Positions 53,850 to 63,159 are shown, counted from the stretch's first letter. The stretch: 64,000 nucleotides of DNA from Pseudomonas fluorescens (GCF_001307275.1 NZ_CP012831.1:3774501-3838500); one strand, 5' to 3'. Notes: a model not told the origin generated them from the letters alone. Numbers and translations: made by a program.

Positions 53850-54551
53850 TTATTGCTGGGCGATGCTGTAGCCGTCGAAGGCTTTCTGCTGTTGCAACGC
53901 AGTGACGATGCCTTTGCGGGTGGCCGGTTGTTCGGTGCCGTCGTTGTCCAGGAAGGTTTCGCTTTCCAACTCGGCTTCGTCGCCTTCGCCTACGAAGTTG
54001 AAGCCCAGGAACTCGAAGGCTTCGCGGTCGACGTTCGGCTTGGAGCGTGGTGTGCGCAGGGGCAGGGTGACGCTGATGCCGTCCTTGCTGATGACAAACA
54101 CTTCGGCTTCCTTCTTGCGCGAGGCCTTGCCCTTGCTGCCGCTTGGGTTGCTGATGGCCTGATGGGTCTGGTTCAGTACTTTCAGGGCCAGGCCGTAGAC
54201 CAGTTCCTGGAACGATGGGTCGTCCTTGTAGCTGGAGAGGATGCGGCTGATCGGGAAGCGGCTGCTCAGGTCTTCCAGGGCCGCGAAGTCAGCGGCTTCG
54301 GCGTCCTTGAGCTGTTTGAGCTGGCCCATCAGTTCGTAGGCCTTGTCGTCGTCGAAGGCATCGTGGGCCTGACGGATGGCGTTGCGCAGTTCGCGGATCT
54401 GGTCGCTTTCGCGGTTCGACTGGAACGCATCGAGGACCATTTCGCTGATGGTTTTGGCCTGGGGCAGATGCTGTGAAAGATTGATGGAGTTTTCGTATTC
54501 CGCTTTGGACGACAGGGTGACTACGGATTCAGCGGTGTTGGAATCGGACAT
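53850..54551 (-). CDS. Hypothetical soluble protein, unknown function
   Basis: The 233-residue protein has an acidic helical N-terminal part (about 1-110, probably coiled coil around residues 45-90), a basic G-S-K-G-K-A-S-R-K-K linker near 145 and a mixed C-terminal part (from about 150) with many Glu and Asp. The helical oligomer-plus-basic-linker layout recalls nucleoid-associated proteins, but no H-NS/MvaT motif is present. No family was recognised. ATG 54551 is used; a start at 54596 is less supported. Confidence 0.7.
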   Translation of the reverse strand: MSDSNTAESVVTLSSKAEYENSINLSQHLPQAKTISEMVLDAFQSNRESDQIRELRNAIRQAHDAFDDDKAYELMGQLKQLKDAEAADFAALEDLSSRFPISRILSSYKDDPSFQELVYGLALKVLNQTHQAISNPSGSKGKASRKKEAEVFVISKDGISVTLPLRTPRSKPNVDREAFEFLGFNFVGEGDEAELESETFLDNDGTEQPATRKGIVTALQQQKAFDGYSIAQQ

Positions 54552-54642
54552 TGAAATTTCACTACTTCTGTTAGCGGGATGAGGCGAGAAAGGCATTGAG
54601 CTTTTTTCCGGTCGCCTAATCTATTGGACCCGAGCGGTGTTG

Positions 54643-54786
54643 TCACGGTCGGACCGGCAGCAACTGACCATTTGTTGCCGGTGACGGCTTTGCGTCTTGC
54701 ATCAGGCCCATCAAGCGCAACGCGTCGGCGGTCGCGGCGCCACTGGCGGTGTTGTCGAAGATGCACCAGGTCGGGGTACCGTTCAT
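54643..54786 (-). pseudogene. DUF72 (YecE-like) C-terminal fragment
   Basis: A 47-codon frame reads W-C-I-F-D-N-T-A-S-G-A-A-T-A-D-A-L-R-L, which is the conserved C-terminal segment of DUF72 proteins; the other ~200 residues are absent. Its ATG overlaps the GGDEF gene's stop (ATGA at 54786-54783), so some translation may occur, but a gene remnant is more likely. Confidence 0.65.
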
Positions 54787-55796
54787 TCGCAAATCACATT
54801 CTTGCCCGCCATCTTGGAGCGATACAGTGCCTGGTCTGCCCGGTGCAGCAACGCCGAGTGCTGTTCATCCTCCAAGCGCTGCACTACGCCAAAACTCATG
54901 GTGATCTGGAAGTCGCCCACCGGCAGCAGGTCGGACAGGCCACGACGAATGCTTTCCGCCAGCAGGCGGGCGTCGGCCAGGGTGGTGTTGGGCAAGATCA
55001 TGATGAATTCGTCGCCGCCCCAGCGCACCAGCAGGTCACTGCCGCGCTCGCAGCGCTTGACGCTCTGTACCACTTGCACCAGCGCTGCGTCACCGAAGGC
55101 GTGGCCGTAGCGATCGTTGATGTCCTTGAAGTCATCGACGTCCATGGCGATCAGCGACAACGGCTCGCGGAAACGCTGTGCGCGCTCACAGGCCAGCGGC
55201 AGTGCCTGGTCCAGGCGATAACGGTTGGCGACCCGCGTCAGGGCATCGGTTTCGGCAAGCCTGCGGTTTTCGTCGAGTTGGAGCTGCAACTGATGGTTGA
55301 CCCGGGACAGTTCGCGGGTGCGTTCTTCAATGATGGCTTCCAAGGATTTGTTACGCCGTTCCAATTGTTCGAACAGGCGCTTCTTGTCGTCGATACTGCG
55401 ATGGGCGCCGATCATGCGGGCCACCGTGCCGTCCGGATTGCGGGCGATCACGTAGCCGCGATCCTCGATCCAGATGTAGGACCCGTCGCACGTGCGGCAA
55501 CGGTACTCGGCTTGGTAGCGGTGGGATCGTTGTTCCAGGTAGTCGTCGAACAACGCCATGACCCGTGGGTAATCCTCCGGGTGGATCACGCTTTCCCAGG
55601 TCAGCACGGTGTTGTCCAGTGAATGAGGCAGGTAGCCAAGCATCGTGTACCAGCCGGGGTTGCGGTAGACGAAGCCGGTGTTGGCATTCCAGTCCCAGAT
55701 GCCATCGCTGACCAGTTCCAGGATGGTGTGCAGTACGCCTTCGTCCAGATCGGACAGGTCGAACCGCAGCATGTCGATGTTCGAGGCATCTCCCAT
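54783..55796 (-). CDS. PAS-GGDEF diguanylate cyclase
   Basis: The 337-residue protein has a PAS/PAC sensor (about 25-140, with Y-R-N-P-G-W-Y-T-M-L-G-Y), a coiled-coil link and a GGDEF domain. The GGDEF motif is at 260-264 and an R-G-S-D inhibitory site lies five residues before it (251-254). It should make cyclic-di-GMP with product inhibition. No membrane segment is seen. ATG 55796 follows GAGGAAACGACG; the longer frame upstream overlaps a REP. Confidence 0.92.
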   Translation of the reverse strand: MGDASNIDMLRFDLSDLDEGVLHTILELVSDGIWDWNANTGFVYRNPGWYTMLGYLPHSLDNTVLTWESVIHPEDYPRVMALFDDYLEQRSHRYQAEYRCRTCDGSYIWIEDRGYVIARNPDGTVARMIGAHRSIDDKKRLFEQLERRNKSLEAIIEERTRELSRVNHQLQLQLDENRRLAETDALTRVANRYRLDQALPLACERAQRFREPLSLIAMDVDDFKDINDRYGHAFGDAALVQVVQSVKRCERGSDLLVRWGGDEFIMILPNTTLADARLLAESIRRGLSDLLPVGDFQITMSFGVVQRLEDEQHSALLHRADQALYRSKMAGKNVICE

Positions 55797-55901
55797 CGTC
55801 GTTTCCTCATCACCCTTGATATCAAAATGCTCGTCCAAGGAGGAAGAGTAGCTGATGGGGGTGTGGGGAACTAGCGGCGGATGTTCAGACGGGTTTGCTT
55901 T

Positions 55902-56036
55902 TGTGGCGAGGGGATTTATCCCCGCTGGATCGCGTAGCGGCCCCCCAAAAGTCATCAAACCCGGCCCACCTGCGATGTGCACCGACAGTCTTGGGGTTGC
56001 TGCGCAACCCAGCGGGGATAAATCCCCTCGCCACAG
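55902..56036. repeat. REP-like inverted pair (GTGGCGAGGGGATTTATCCCCGC)
   Basis: TGTGGCGAGGGGATTTATCCCCGC at 55902 and its inverted copy ending at 56036 enclose GC-rich sequence. The core is a variant of type B. Confidence 0.85.
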
Positions 56037-56038
56037 CA

Positions 56039-56956
56039 TCATTGGGCTGGGGCTTGGGGTTTACCCCATTTCTCCAACGCGAACTCGACAAAACTGCGCA
56101 GTTTCGGCAAGCGGTAGCGATCCTGCGCGTACATCAGGCTCATCGGCCGATGGGGCAATTGGTAGCCCTGCAGCAACGCCACCAAGTGCCCCTCCTTCAG
56201 GTCCTGGGCCACCAGGGCATCGGGCAGCATCACCACGCCCATCCCGGCCAGGGCGGCGCGATGCAGGCCCGAGGAACTGTTGATCAGCATCGGTCCGTTC
56301 ACCGGGACTTTGATCTCGCCGTCCGGCCCGTTGATGGGCCAGTGATCCTGGGCGAAGCGCCATTCGTCTGCTGCCGAATAGGCAAACGACAGGCAGTCGT
56401 GTCGTTGCAGGTCCGCCGGTTGTTCCGGCGTGCCGCGCCGGGCCAGGTAAGCGGGGGAGGCGCAGATGGTCAGGGTGTAGTCCAGCAACGGACGGGCAAT
56501 CAGCTTCGGGTCGGGATGGCCGAGGCGGATGGCGACGTCGAAGCCATGGTCGAGCAGGTCCAGGCGCTGGTTGGTCAGCACCACGTCGAGCTTGACCTGG
56601 GCGAAGCGCTGGCTGAATTCGGCCAGCGCCGGTGAAAGGCGTTCGGTACCGAAGGTCAGTGGTGCGGTGATGCGCAGGGTGCCGGTGGGCTCGCCTTGGG
56701 TCTGTTCGGCCAGGCGTTCGGAGTCGGCCACCAGCCCCAGTACTTCCAGACAGCGCTGGTAGTAGGCCGAGCCGAATTCGGTCAGGCGCTGGCGCCGCGT
56801 CGTACGGTTGATCAGGCGCACGCCGAGGCGTTGCTCCAGGGCACGAAGATGATTGCCCACCATGGTGGTGGACATTTCGCACGCCTGGGCCGCCGCCGTC
56901 AGGCTCCCGGTTTCTACCACCTTCACGTAAACGGTCATCGCCTGGAACAGGTCCAT
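56039..56956 (-). CDS. LysR-family transcriptional regulator
   Basis: The 305-residue protein has an N-terminal LysR winged helix (M-D-L-F-Q-A-M-T-V-Y-V-K-V-V-E-T-G-S-L-T) and a type 2 periplasmic-binding-like C-terminal domain. It diverges from the aminotransferase gene with about 100 bases between, so it may regulate it. The ATG at 56956 is preferred to a TTG at 56962. Confidence 0.9.
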   Translation of the reverse strand: MDLFQAMTVYVKVVETGSLTAAAQACEMSTTMVGNHLRALEQRLGVRLINRTTRRQRLTEFGSAYYQRCLEVLGLVADSERLAEQTQGEPTGTLRITAPLTFGTERLSPALAEFSQRFAQVKLDVVLTNQRLDLLDHGFDVAIRLGHPDPKLIARPLLDYTLTICASPAYLARRGTPEQPADLQRHDCLSFAYSAADEWRFAQDHWPINGPDGEIKVPVNGPMLINSSSGLHRAALAGMGVVMLPDALVAQDLKEGHLVALLQGYQLPHRPMSLMYAQDRYRLPKLRSFVEFALEKWGKPQAPAQ

Positions 56957-57054
56957 TATCAAGCTCAGCTTATAAATGATTGAAGTAAAGCAGCGTTTAT
57001 CCAGCCTTGGTGGCTAACCATACTGGAAAAAACCACCCGATGGAGCTTGATGCC

Positions 57055-58230
57055 ATGACCGCTGCCTGCCTGATGACCACTTACCAACCCCTGGCGCTGA
57101 ATTTCACCCATGGTTTGGGGACGCGCCTGTGGGATCAGGACGGTCGCGAATACCTCGATGCGGTGGCGGGCGTGGCGGTGACCAATGTCGGCCATTCCCA
57201 CCCGCGGCTGGTGGCCGCCATCAGCGAGCAGGCCGGCCTGCTGTTACACACCTCCAACCTGTACAGCATCGATTGGCAGCAACGCCTGGCGCAAAAGCTC
57301 ACCCAGCTGTCGGGGATGGAGCGGGCGTTTTTCAATAACTCAGGCGCCGAGGCCAACGAAACCGCGCTGAAGCTGGCGCGCCTCTACGGCTGGCACAAGG
57401 GTATCGAGCAGCCCTTGGTGGTGGTCATGGACAACGCATTCCATGGACGCACCTTGGGCACCATGTCCGCCAGTGACGGTCCGTCCGTGCGGCTGGGTTA
57501 CAACCGGTTGCCGGGGGATTTCATCAAGGTGCCGTTCGGCGATCTCGCGGCGCTGGAACAGATTCAACAGGCTCACGCCGAACGCATCGTCGCGGTGCTG
57601 GTGGAGCCGATCCAGGGTGAGAGCGGTGTGCAACTCGCCCCACCAGGGTACCTCAAGGCCTTGCGGCAGTTATGCAGTCGGCGCGCCTGGCTGTTGATGC
57701 TCGACGAGATCCAGACCGGCATCGGGCGCACCGGCCAATGGTTCGCGTTCCAGCACGAGGGCATCGTGCCGGATGTCATGACCCTGGCCAAAGGCCTGGG
57801 CAACGGTGTGCCTATCGGTGCCTGCCTGGCACGGGGCAAGGCTGCCGAGCTGTTTACCCCTGGCAGCCATGGCAGTACGTTCGGCGGCAATCCGCTGGCC
57901 TGTCGGGTCGGTTGCACAGTGTTGGACATCATCGAGGAGCAAGCGCTGGTGGGTAACGCCAGGCACCAGGGCGAGCAATTGCTGAGCCGGCTGCGGACCG
58001 AGCTGGCGGAAAACCCGAATGTCTTGGCGATTCGCGGCCAGGGCTTGATGATCGGCATCGAACTCAAGCAACCGGTCCGCGACCTGACCCTTCGCGCCGC
58101 CCGGGACCACGGCCTGCTGATCAATGTCACCCGGGGCCAGACCATCCGTCTGCTGCCGCCACTGACGATCGATGGGCGGGAAGTGGAGATGATTGTCAGG
58201 GGCGTGAGCCGCTGCCTGGCGCAAGGCTGA
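57055..58230 (+). CDS. Acetylornithine aminotransferase family (ArgD-like)
   Basis: The 391-residue class III PLP aminotransferase has S-G-A-E-A-N-E near residue 101, D-E-I-Q-T-G-I-G-R-T-G near 220 and the PLP lysine in T-L-A-K-G-L-G-N-G-V. It resembles ArgD (acetylornithine/succinylornithine). The start M-T-A-A-C-L-M-T-T-Y at 57055 matches related Pseudomonas proteins and has GGAG at 57042; an in-frame ATG at 57040 is the alternative. A LysR gene lies divergently. Confidence 0.85.
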   Translation: MTAACLMTTYQPLALNFTHGLGTRLWDQDGREYLDAVAGVAVTNVGHSHPRLVAAISEQAGLLLHTSNLYSIDWQQRLAQKLTQLSGMERAFFNNSGAEANETALKLARLYGWHKGIEQPLVVVMDNAFHGRTLGTMSASDGPSVRLGYNRLPGDFIKVPFGDLAALEQIQQAHAERIVAVLVEPIQGESGVQLAPPGYLKALRQLCSRRAWLLMLDEIQTGIGRTGQWFAFQHEGIVPDVMTLAKGLGNGVPIGACLARGKAAELFTPGSHGSTFGGNPLACRVGCTVLDIIEEQALVGNARHQGEQLLSRLRTELAENPNVLAIRGQGLMIGIELKQPVRDLTLRAARDHGLLINVTRGQTIRLLPPLTIDGREVEMIVRGVSRCLAQG

Positions 58231-58380
58231 GGCAACCCGCCCAGACGACGGTTTTTTCTGAAGCAGCCGGGCGAAGCGCAACGCAGCGGGACGGAATTTT
58301 TAACGATTGCCGCGTTCCAACGCCTGCCAGAGTCGATTGCCTACGCCCTGGCACTTCAGACTGAAAACCAGGAGCATTCC

Positions 58381-59118
58381 ATGTTCACCTCGCGTCGCTT
58401 GATCGTTGTCGCTACTGCTGTGGCCTTGTTGTCCGGCTGTGCGTCGCCTAACCCCTATGACAACCAAGGCCAGGCCTCTACCGAATCGTCGGGCATGAGC
58501 AAAACCGCCAAGTACGGCGGCCTCGGTGCACTGGCGGGGGCGTTGGCCGGTGCGGCCATCGGTCACGATAACCGGGGCAAGGGTGCGTTGATCGGTGCGG
58601 CGGTGGTGGGGGCTTCCGCGGCCGGCTACGGTTACTACGCCGACCAGCAGGAAAAGAAACTGCGCGCCAGCATGGCCAATACCGGCGTTGAAGTGCAGCG
58701 CCAGGGCGACCAGATCAAGCTGATCATGCCCGGCAACATCACCTTCGCCACCGACTCGGCGAACATCGCGTCCAGCTTCTACCAGCCGCTGAACAACCTG
58801 GCCAACTCCCTCAAGGAGTTCAACCAGAACCAGATCGAGATCGTCGGTTACACCGACAGCACCGGCAGCCGCCAGCACAACATGGACCTGTCCCAGCGCC
58901 GTGCCCAGAGCGTGGCGACCTACCTGACGTCCCAGGGCGTGAGCGGTGCCAACCTCTCGGCCCGTGGCGCCGGCCCGGACAACCCGGTGGCCAGCAACGC
59001 CGGCGTCAATGGCCGCGCGCAAAACCGTCGTGTCGAGGTCAACCTCAAGGCCATTCCTGGCCAGCAATATCAGGAGGCGCCGCAGCAGCAGGGGCAGACT
59101 TACCAACAGTACCCATGA
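58381..59118 (+). CDS. OmpA-family outer-membrane lipoprotein
   Basis: The 245-residue protein has a lipobox L-L-S-G-C with Cys20, a glycine-zipper region (about 45-85, G-A-L-A-G-A-L-A-G-A-A-I-G) and an OmpA peptidoglycan-binding domain (about 120-225: G-Y-T-D-S-T-G-S and A-Q-N-R-R-V-E-V). It probably anchors the outer membrane to peptidoglycan. GGAGCATTCC precedes the ATG. The C-terminus is Gln-rich. Confidence 0.92.
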   Translation: MFTSRRLIVVATAVALLSGCASPNPYDNQGQASTESSGMSKTAKYGGLGALAGALAGAAIGHDNRGKGALIGAAVVGASAAGYGYYADQQEKKLRASMANTGVEVQRQGDQIKLIMPGNITFATDSANIASSFYQPLNNLANSLKEFNQNQIEIVGYTDSTGSRQHNMDLSQRRAQSVATYLTSQGVSGANLSARGAGPDNPVASNAGVNGRAQNRRVEVNLKAIPGQQYQEAPQQQGQTYQQYP

Positions 59119-59137
59119 TCGCTGGGCGGTAAATGAA

Positions 59138-59170
59138 ACGGGGGCTCTGGAAACAGGGCCCCCGTTTTTT
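59138..59170 (+). terminator. Rho-independent terminator after the OmpA-type gene
   Basis: ACGGGGGC and GCCCCCGT pair, followed by TTTTT. Confidence 0.88.
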
Positions 59171-59187
59171 GTGGCTGGCGCCACCCC

Positions 59188-59277
59188 TGTGGGAGCGAGC
59201 TTGCTCGCGATAGCGGTCTGCCTGAGCCGGTGATGTGGGATGTGCCGCCATCATCGCGAGCAAGCTCGCTCCCACAG
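59188..59277. repeat. REP pair, type A
   Basis: CTGTGGGAGCGAGCTTGCTCGCGATAGC at 59188 and its inverted partner ending at 59277. Confidence 0.9.
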
Positions 59278-59293
59278 GGGATTTTCCTGGACT

Positions 59294-59334
59294 AAAAAAA
59301 AGCCCGCCCGATCATGTGATCGGGCGGGCTTTTG
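59294..59334. terminator. Bidirectional terminator before zapG end
   Basis: AAAAAAAGCCCGCCCGATCA and TGATCGGGCGGGCTTTT form a very long stem with A/T tracts on both sides. It ends leftward zapG transcription and may stop rightward reads as well. Confidence 0.9.
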
Positions 59335-59348
59335 GTGTCGCTCGCAAA

Positions 59349-59786
59349 TTACTTCTTCAAACCGTAATGCTCATCGAGCATGCCGGGCGAATTCGGGGCC
59401 TTGGGGGCGTAGTCCCGCGGCGGTTCCTGGATCCCTTTTGGTGGGGTCAGGCGTTCCCGTGGAGTCTGTGCCGCATCGGCTTGCAGGGCGGCCAGCAGGC
59501 GCTGGCGAGTCTGCTCGTCCAGGGCCAGGCGATTGGCACCCTCGGACAAATGATCCTGGACATCCTGGTAGCTCTGGGTGAGTTTTTTCACCAGAGAAGC
59601 GGTGCTGTTGAAGTGGGTGACCACTTCATTCTGATAACTGTCGAAACGTTCCTGAATGTCGTCCAGCTGACGTTGCGTGCTGTTGGGCACCGCATTGGGC
59701 AGCAGTCGGGCAAGCAGGAATCCAATGGCGACACCGGCAACCAGGGCAAGAGTCGGCAACAACCAAACTAAGAGCGAGTGTTCCAC
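59349..59786 (-). CDS. zapG: ZapG/YhcB (DUF1043) cell-division protein
   Basis: The 145-residue protein has one N-terminal membrane helix (about 6-28) and a coiled coil (about 38-75) with the DUF1043 pattern Q-E-R-F-D-S-Y-Q-N-E-V-V-T-H-F. YhcB/ZapG links the divisome and envelope synthesis in E. coli. The C-terminus is Pro-rich (P-P-K-G-I-Q-E-P-P). Confidence 0.9.
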   Translation of the reverse strand: MEHSLLVWLLPTLALVAGVAIGFLLARLLPNAVPNSTQRQLDDIQERFDSYQNEVVTHFNSTASLVKKLTQSYQDVQDHLSEGANRLALDEQTRQRLLAALQADAAQTPRERLTPPKGIQEPPRDYAPKAPNSPGMLDEHYGLKK

Positions 59787-59933
59787 GAGTCCTTCCTCTA
59801 TAAACGGCTTTGCTTTACGTTAACGGCTCGGACCTGCGCTGTATACCGCGAAGAACATCGCAATCATGCCAGGCACAGACTTTAGCTAGACGAGTCGACC
59901 CAATTCGGGGTCACGGAGTTCTTTCCCTTGCTT

Positions 59934-60563
59934 ATGCGCGAAACCCCTGTCGTCATCGATGGCCCCGTGGGCCAACTGGAAGCCTTGTACCTGGACAGCG
60001 AGGCCCCCCGTGGCCTGGCGCTGATCTGCCACCCGAACCCGGTGCAGGGCGGGACCATGCTCAACAAAGTGGTCTCGACCCTGCAACGCACTGCCCGCGA
60101 TGCTGGGCTCGTTACGTTGCGTTTCAATTATCGTGGCGTGGGTGCCAGCGCCGGCACCCATGACATGGGCACTGGCGAAGTGGATGACGCCCAGGCTGTT
60201 GCCCAATGGTTGCGTGAAAAATACCCGCAATTGCCCCTGACCCTGTTCGGTTTTTCCTTTGGCGGCTTTGTCGCCGCCAGCCTGGGCGGGCGCCTGGAAG
60301 CCCAGGGGCAACCGGTCAAGCACCTGTTCATGGTGGCCCCGGCGGTGATGCGCCTGGACGAGCGATCGCCCTTGCCGACCGGTGGCGAATTGACCGTGAT
60401 CCAGCCGGAAACCGACGAAGTGGTCGATCCGCAGCTGGTTTACGAATGGTCCGACACGCTCCAACGCCCCCATGAGCTGCTGAAAGTGGCAGAATGCGGA
60501 CACTTTTTTCATGGCAAGCTGACCGATCTCAAGGATCTGATCCTGCCGCGCCTCTCGAATTGA
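59934..60563 (+). CDS. Alpha/beta hydrolase of the dienelactone-hydrolase-like type
   Basis: The 209-residue hydrolase has C-H-P-N-P-V-Q-G-G-T-M near the oxyanion site, the nucleophile elbow G-F-S-F-G-G and a late C-G-H-F-F-H with the catalytic His. It belongs to a conserved family found before trpS in Pseudomonas; the substrate is unknown. A GGAG at 59915 is 9 bases from a TTG at 59928 but 15 from the ATG at 59934, so the TTG (two codons earlier) is a real alternative start. Confidence 0.85.
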   Translation: MRETPVVIDGPVGQLEALYLDSEAPRGLALICHPNPVQGGTMLNKVVSTLQRTARDAGLVTLRFNYRGVGASAGTHDMGTGEVDDAQAVAQWLREKYPQLPLTLFGFSFGGFVAASLGGRLEAQGQPVKHLFMVAPAVMRLDERSPLPTGGELTVIQPETDEVVDPQLVYEWSDTLQRPHELLKVAECGHFFHGKLTDLKDLILPRLSN

Positions 60564-60587
60564 TAGCAGTCTGACAAGCGATAACCC

Positions 60588-61943
60588 ATGACGACGCGTA
60601 CCCGTATCCTGACCGGCATCACCACCACCGGCACCCCGCACCTGGGCAACTATGCCGGCGCCATCCGTCCGGCGATCCTCGCCAGCCGCGACAGCAACGC
60701 CGATTCGTTCTACTTCCTGGCCGACTACCACGCCCTGATCAAGTGCGATGACCCGCTGCGTATCCAGCGTTCGCGCCTGGAGATCGCCGCCACTTGGCTG
60801 GCCGGCGGCCTGGATGTGGACCGCGTGACGTTCTATCGCCAGTCCGATATTCCCGAGATCCCGGAACTGACCTGGCTGCTGACCTGCGTCGCGGCCAAGG
60901 GCCTGCTCAACCGTGCCCACGCCTACAAGGCCTCGGTGGACAAGAATGTCGAGGCCGGCGAAGACCCGGACGCCGGTGTCACCATGGGCCTCTACAGCTA
61001 CCCGATCCTCATGGCCGCCGACATTCTGATGTTCAACGCCCACAAGGTCCCGGTCGGTCGCGACCAGATCCAGCACGTGGAAATGGCCCGCGACATCGGC
61101 CAGCGCTTCAATCACCTGTTCGGCCAGGGCAAGGAGTTCTTCACCATGCCCGAGGCGCTGATCGAAGAAAGCGTGGCCACGCTGCCGGGCCTCGATGGCC
61201 GCAAGATGTCCAAGAGCTATGACAACACCATCCCGTTGTTCAGCAGCGCCAAGGACATGAAGGACGCGATCTCGCGGATCGTCACCGACTCCCGTGCCCC
61301 GGGCGAAGCCAAGGATCCGGACAATTCGCATCTGTTCACCCTGTTCCAGGCCTTCGCCACTGCAGAACAGTCCGCCGAGTTCCGCAGCGAACTGCTGCAA
61401 GGCCTGGGTTGGGGCGAAGCCAAGAACCGCCTGTTCCAGTTGCTCGACAACGAGCTGGGTGAAGCGCGCGAGCGTTATCACCAGTTCATCGAACGTCCGT
61501 CGGACCTTGAAGACATCCTGCAACTGGGCGCGAGCAAGGCCCGGGCCGTGGCAACGCCGTTCCTCAACGAACTGCGCGAGGCCGTTGGTCTGCGTTCGTT
61601 CGTCAGCCAGGTCCAGGTGGCAACCCAGGTCAAAAAGAAAGCGGCCAAGGCGGCTCGTTTCGTCAGCTTCCGCGAGGATGACGGCAGTTTCCGTTTCCGC
61701 CTGCTTTCTGCCGATGGCGAGCAACTGTTGCTCTCGAACAATTTTGCCGATGGCAAGACTGCAGGGCAGGTGACCAAGCAATTGCAATCCGGCCAACCCT
61801 TGGACGTGCGCAGCGACGACCTGGGTTTCAGCGTCTGGCTCGACGGTGAGTGCGTGGCGAACAGCCCGGCCTTCGCCGACAGCGCCGCCCGGGATGCCGC
61901 CATCGATGCGCTGCGCGTTGCCCTGACACCTGCCCAGGACTGA
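60588..61943 (+). CDS. trpS: Tryptophanyl-tRNA synthetase with C-terminal extension
   Basis: The 451-residue class I synthetase has the HIGH-type motif T-T-G-T-P-H-L-G-N near residue 15 and K-M-S-K-S at about 206. After the usual ~340-residue body it carries about 105 more residues with F-R-F-R-L-L-S-A-D-G-E-Q-L-L-L-S, which resembles a UPF0339/YegP-like repeat. Pseudomonas TrpS is typically long like this. It charges tRNA-Trp. It follows the hydrolase by 24 bases. Confidence 0.95.
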   Translation: MTTRTRILTGITTTGTPHLGNYAGAIRPAILASRDSNADSFYFLADYHALIKCDDPLRIQRSRLEIAATWLAGGLDVDRVTFYRQSDIPEIPELTWLLTCVAAKGLLNRAHAYKASVDKNVEAGEDPDAGVTMGLYSYPILMAADILMFNAHKVPVGRDQIQHVEMARDIGQRFNHLFGQGKEFFTMPEALIEESVATLPGLDGRKMSKSYDNTIPLFSSAKDMKDAISRIVTDSRAPGEAKDPDNSHLFTLFQAFATAEQSAEFRSELLQGLGWGEAKNRLFQLLDNELGEARERYHQFIERPSDLEDILQLGASKARAVATPFLNELREAVGLRSFVSQVQVATQVKKKAAKAARFVSFREDDGSFRFRLLSADGEQLLLSNNFADGKTAGQVTKQLQSGQPLDVRSDDLGFSVWLDGECVANSPAFADSAARDAAIDALRVALTPAQD

Positions 61944-62045
61944 TCGCTGCGCGTCACCCGACCATCGGCCCGAATAAGGGCCGATTGCCATTCCTCTGGG
62001 CCATCGCTACAGTGACGGCCCGTTTTTGTTGCCTTGCTAACGAAT

Positions 62046-63140
62046 ATGACGCCCCTAGAACGATATCAAGCTGATCTGAAACGCCCGGAGTTCTTCCACG
62101 ACGCAGCCCAGGAAACGGCGGTGCGGCATTTGCAGCGCCTGTACGACGACCTGGTCGCGGCCTCGAACAACAAGCCGGGCCTGTTGGGCAAACTGTTCGG
62201 CAAAAAAGACCAGGCACCGGTCAAGGGCCTGTATTTCTGGGGCGGCGTTGGCCGTGGCAAGACCTACCTGGTGGACACCTTCTTCGAAGCGCTGCCGTTC
62301 AAGGAAAAGACACGCACGCACTTCCACCGCTTCATGAAGCGCGTGCACGAGGAAATGAAGACCCTGGGGGGCGAGAAGAACCCGCTGACCATCATCGCCA
62401 AGCGTTTTGCCGACGAGACCCGGGTGATCTGCTTCGATGAGTTCTTCGTTTCCGACATCACCGACGCCATGATCCTGGGCACCTTGATGGAAGAGCTGTT
62501 CAAGAATGGCGTGACCCTGGTCGCCACCTCGAACATCGTGCCGGACGGCCTGTACAAGGACGGCCTGCAGCGGGCGCGGTTCCTGCCGGCCATCGCGCTG
62601 ATCAAGGAACACACCGAAATCGTCAACGTCGACAGCGGCGTCGACTACCGCCTGCGTCACCTCGAACAAGCGGAGTTGTTCCACTTTCCGTTGGATGCCG
62701 CCGCCGAAGAAAGCCTGCGCAAGAGCTTCCGCGCCCTGACGCCGGAATGCACCCAGGCGGTGGAAAACGATGTGCTGATCATCGAAAACCGCGAGATCCG
62801 AGCCATCCGCACCTGTGACGACGTGGCCTGGTTCGACTTCCGCGAACTGTGCGACGGCCCGCGCAGCCAGAACGACTACATCGAGCTGGGCAAGATCTTC
62901 CACGCCGTGTTGCTCAGCGGCGTCGAGCAGATGAGCGTCACCACCGACGACATCGCCCGTCGCTTCATCAACATGGTCGACGAGTTCTACGACCGTAACG
63001 TGAAGCTGATCATTTCGGCCGAAGTCGAACTCAAGGACCTCTACACCGGCGGTCGCCTGACCTTCGAGTTCCAGCGGACCTTGAGTCGTTTGCTGGAGAT
63101 GCAGTCCCACGAATTCCTGTCGCGAGCGCATAAGCCGTAG
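62046..63140 (+). CDS. zapE: ZapE (AFG1-like) cell-division ATPase
   Basis: The 364-residue ATPase has Walker A G-G-V-G-R-G-K-T near residue 63 and Walker B I-C-F-D-E-F-F-V near 132, with the AFG1 S-N-I-V-P-D-G-L-Y segment. ZapE affects the Z ring in E. coli under stress. ATG 62046 opens the conserved M-T-P-L-E-R-Y; an earlier TTG at 62034 is possible. Confidence 0.93.
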   Translation: MTPLERYQADLKRPEFFHDAAQETAVRHLQRLYDDLVAASNNKPGLLGKLFGKKDQAPVKGLYFWGGVGRGKTYLVDTFFEALPFKEKTRTHFHRFMKRVHEEMKTLGGEKNPLTIIAKRFADETRVICFDEFFVSDITDAMILGTLMEELFKNGVTLVATSNIVPDGLYKDGLQRARFLPAIALIKEHTEIVNVDSGVDYRLRHLEQAELFHFPLDAAAEESLRKSFRALTPECTQAVENDVLIIENREIRAIRTCDDVAWFDFRELCDGPRSQNDYIELGKIFHAVLLSGVEQMSVTTDDIARRFINMVDEFYDRNVKLIISAEVELKDLYTGGRLTFEFQRTLSRLLEMQSHEFLSRAHKP

Positions 63141-63159
63141 GGTGATTCGCAAAGCAAAG

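Noticed and set aside
59886..61991. 701-codon minus-strand frame over the hydrolase and trpS
   Set aside because: Antisense shadow; both sense genes have clear catalytic motifs.
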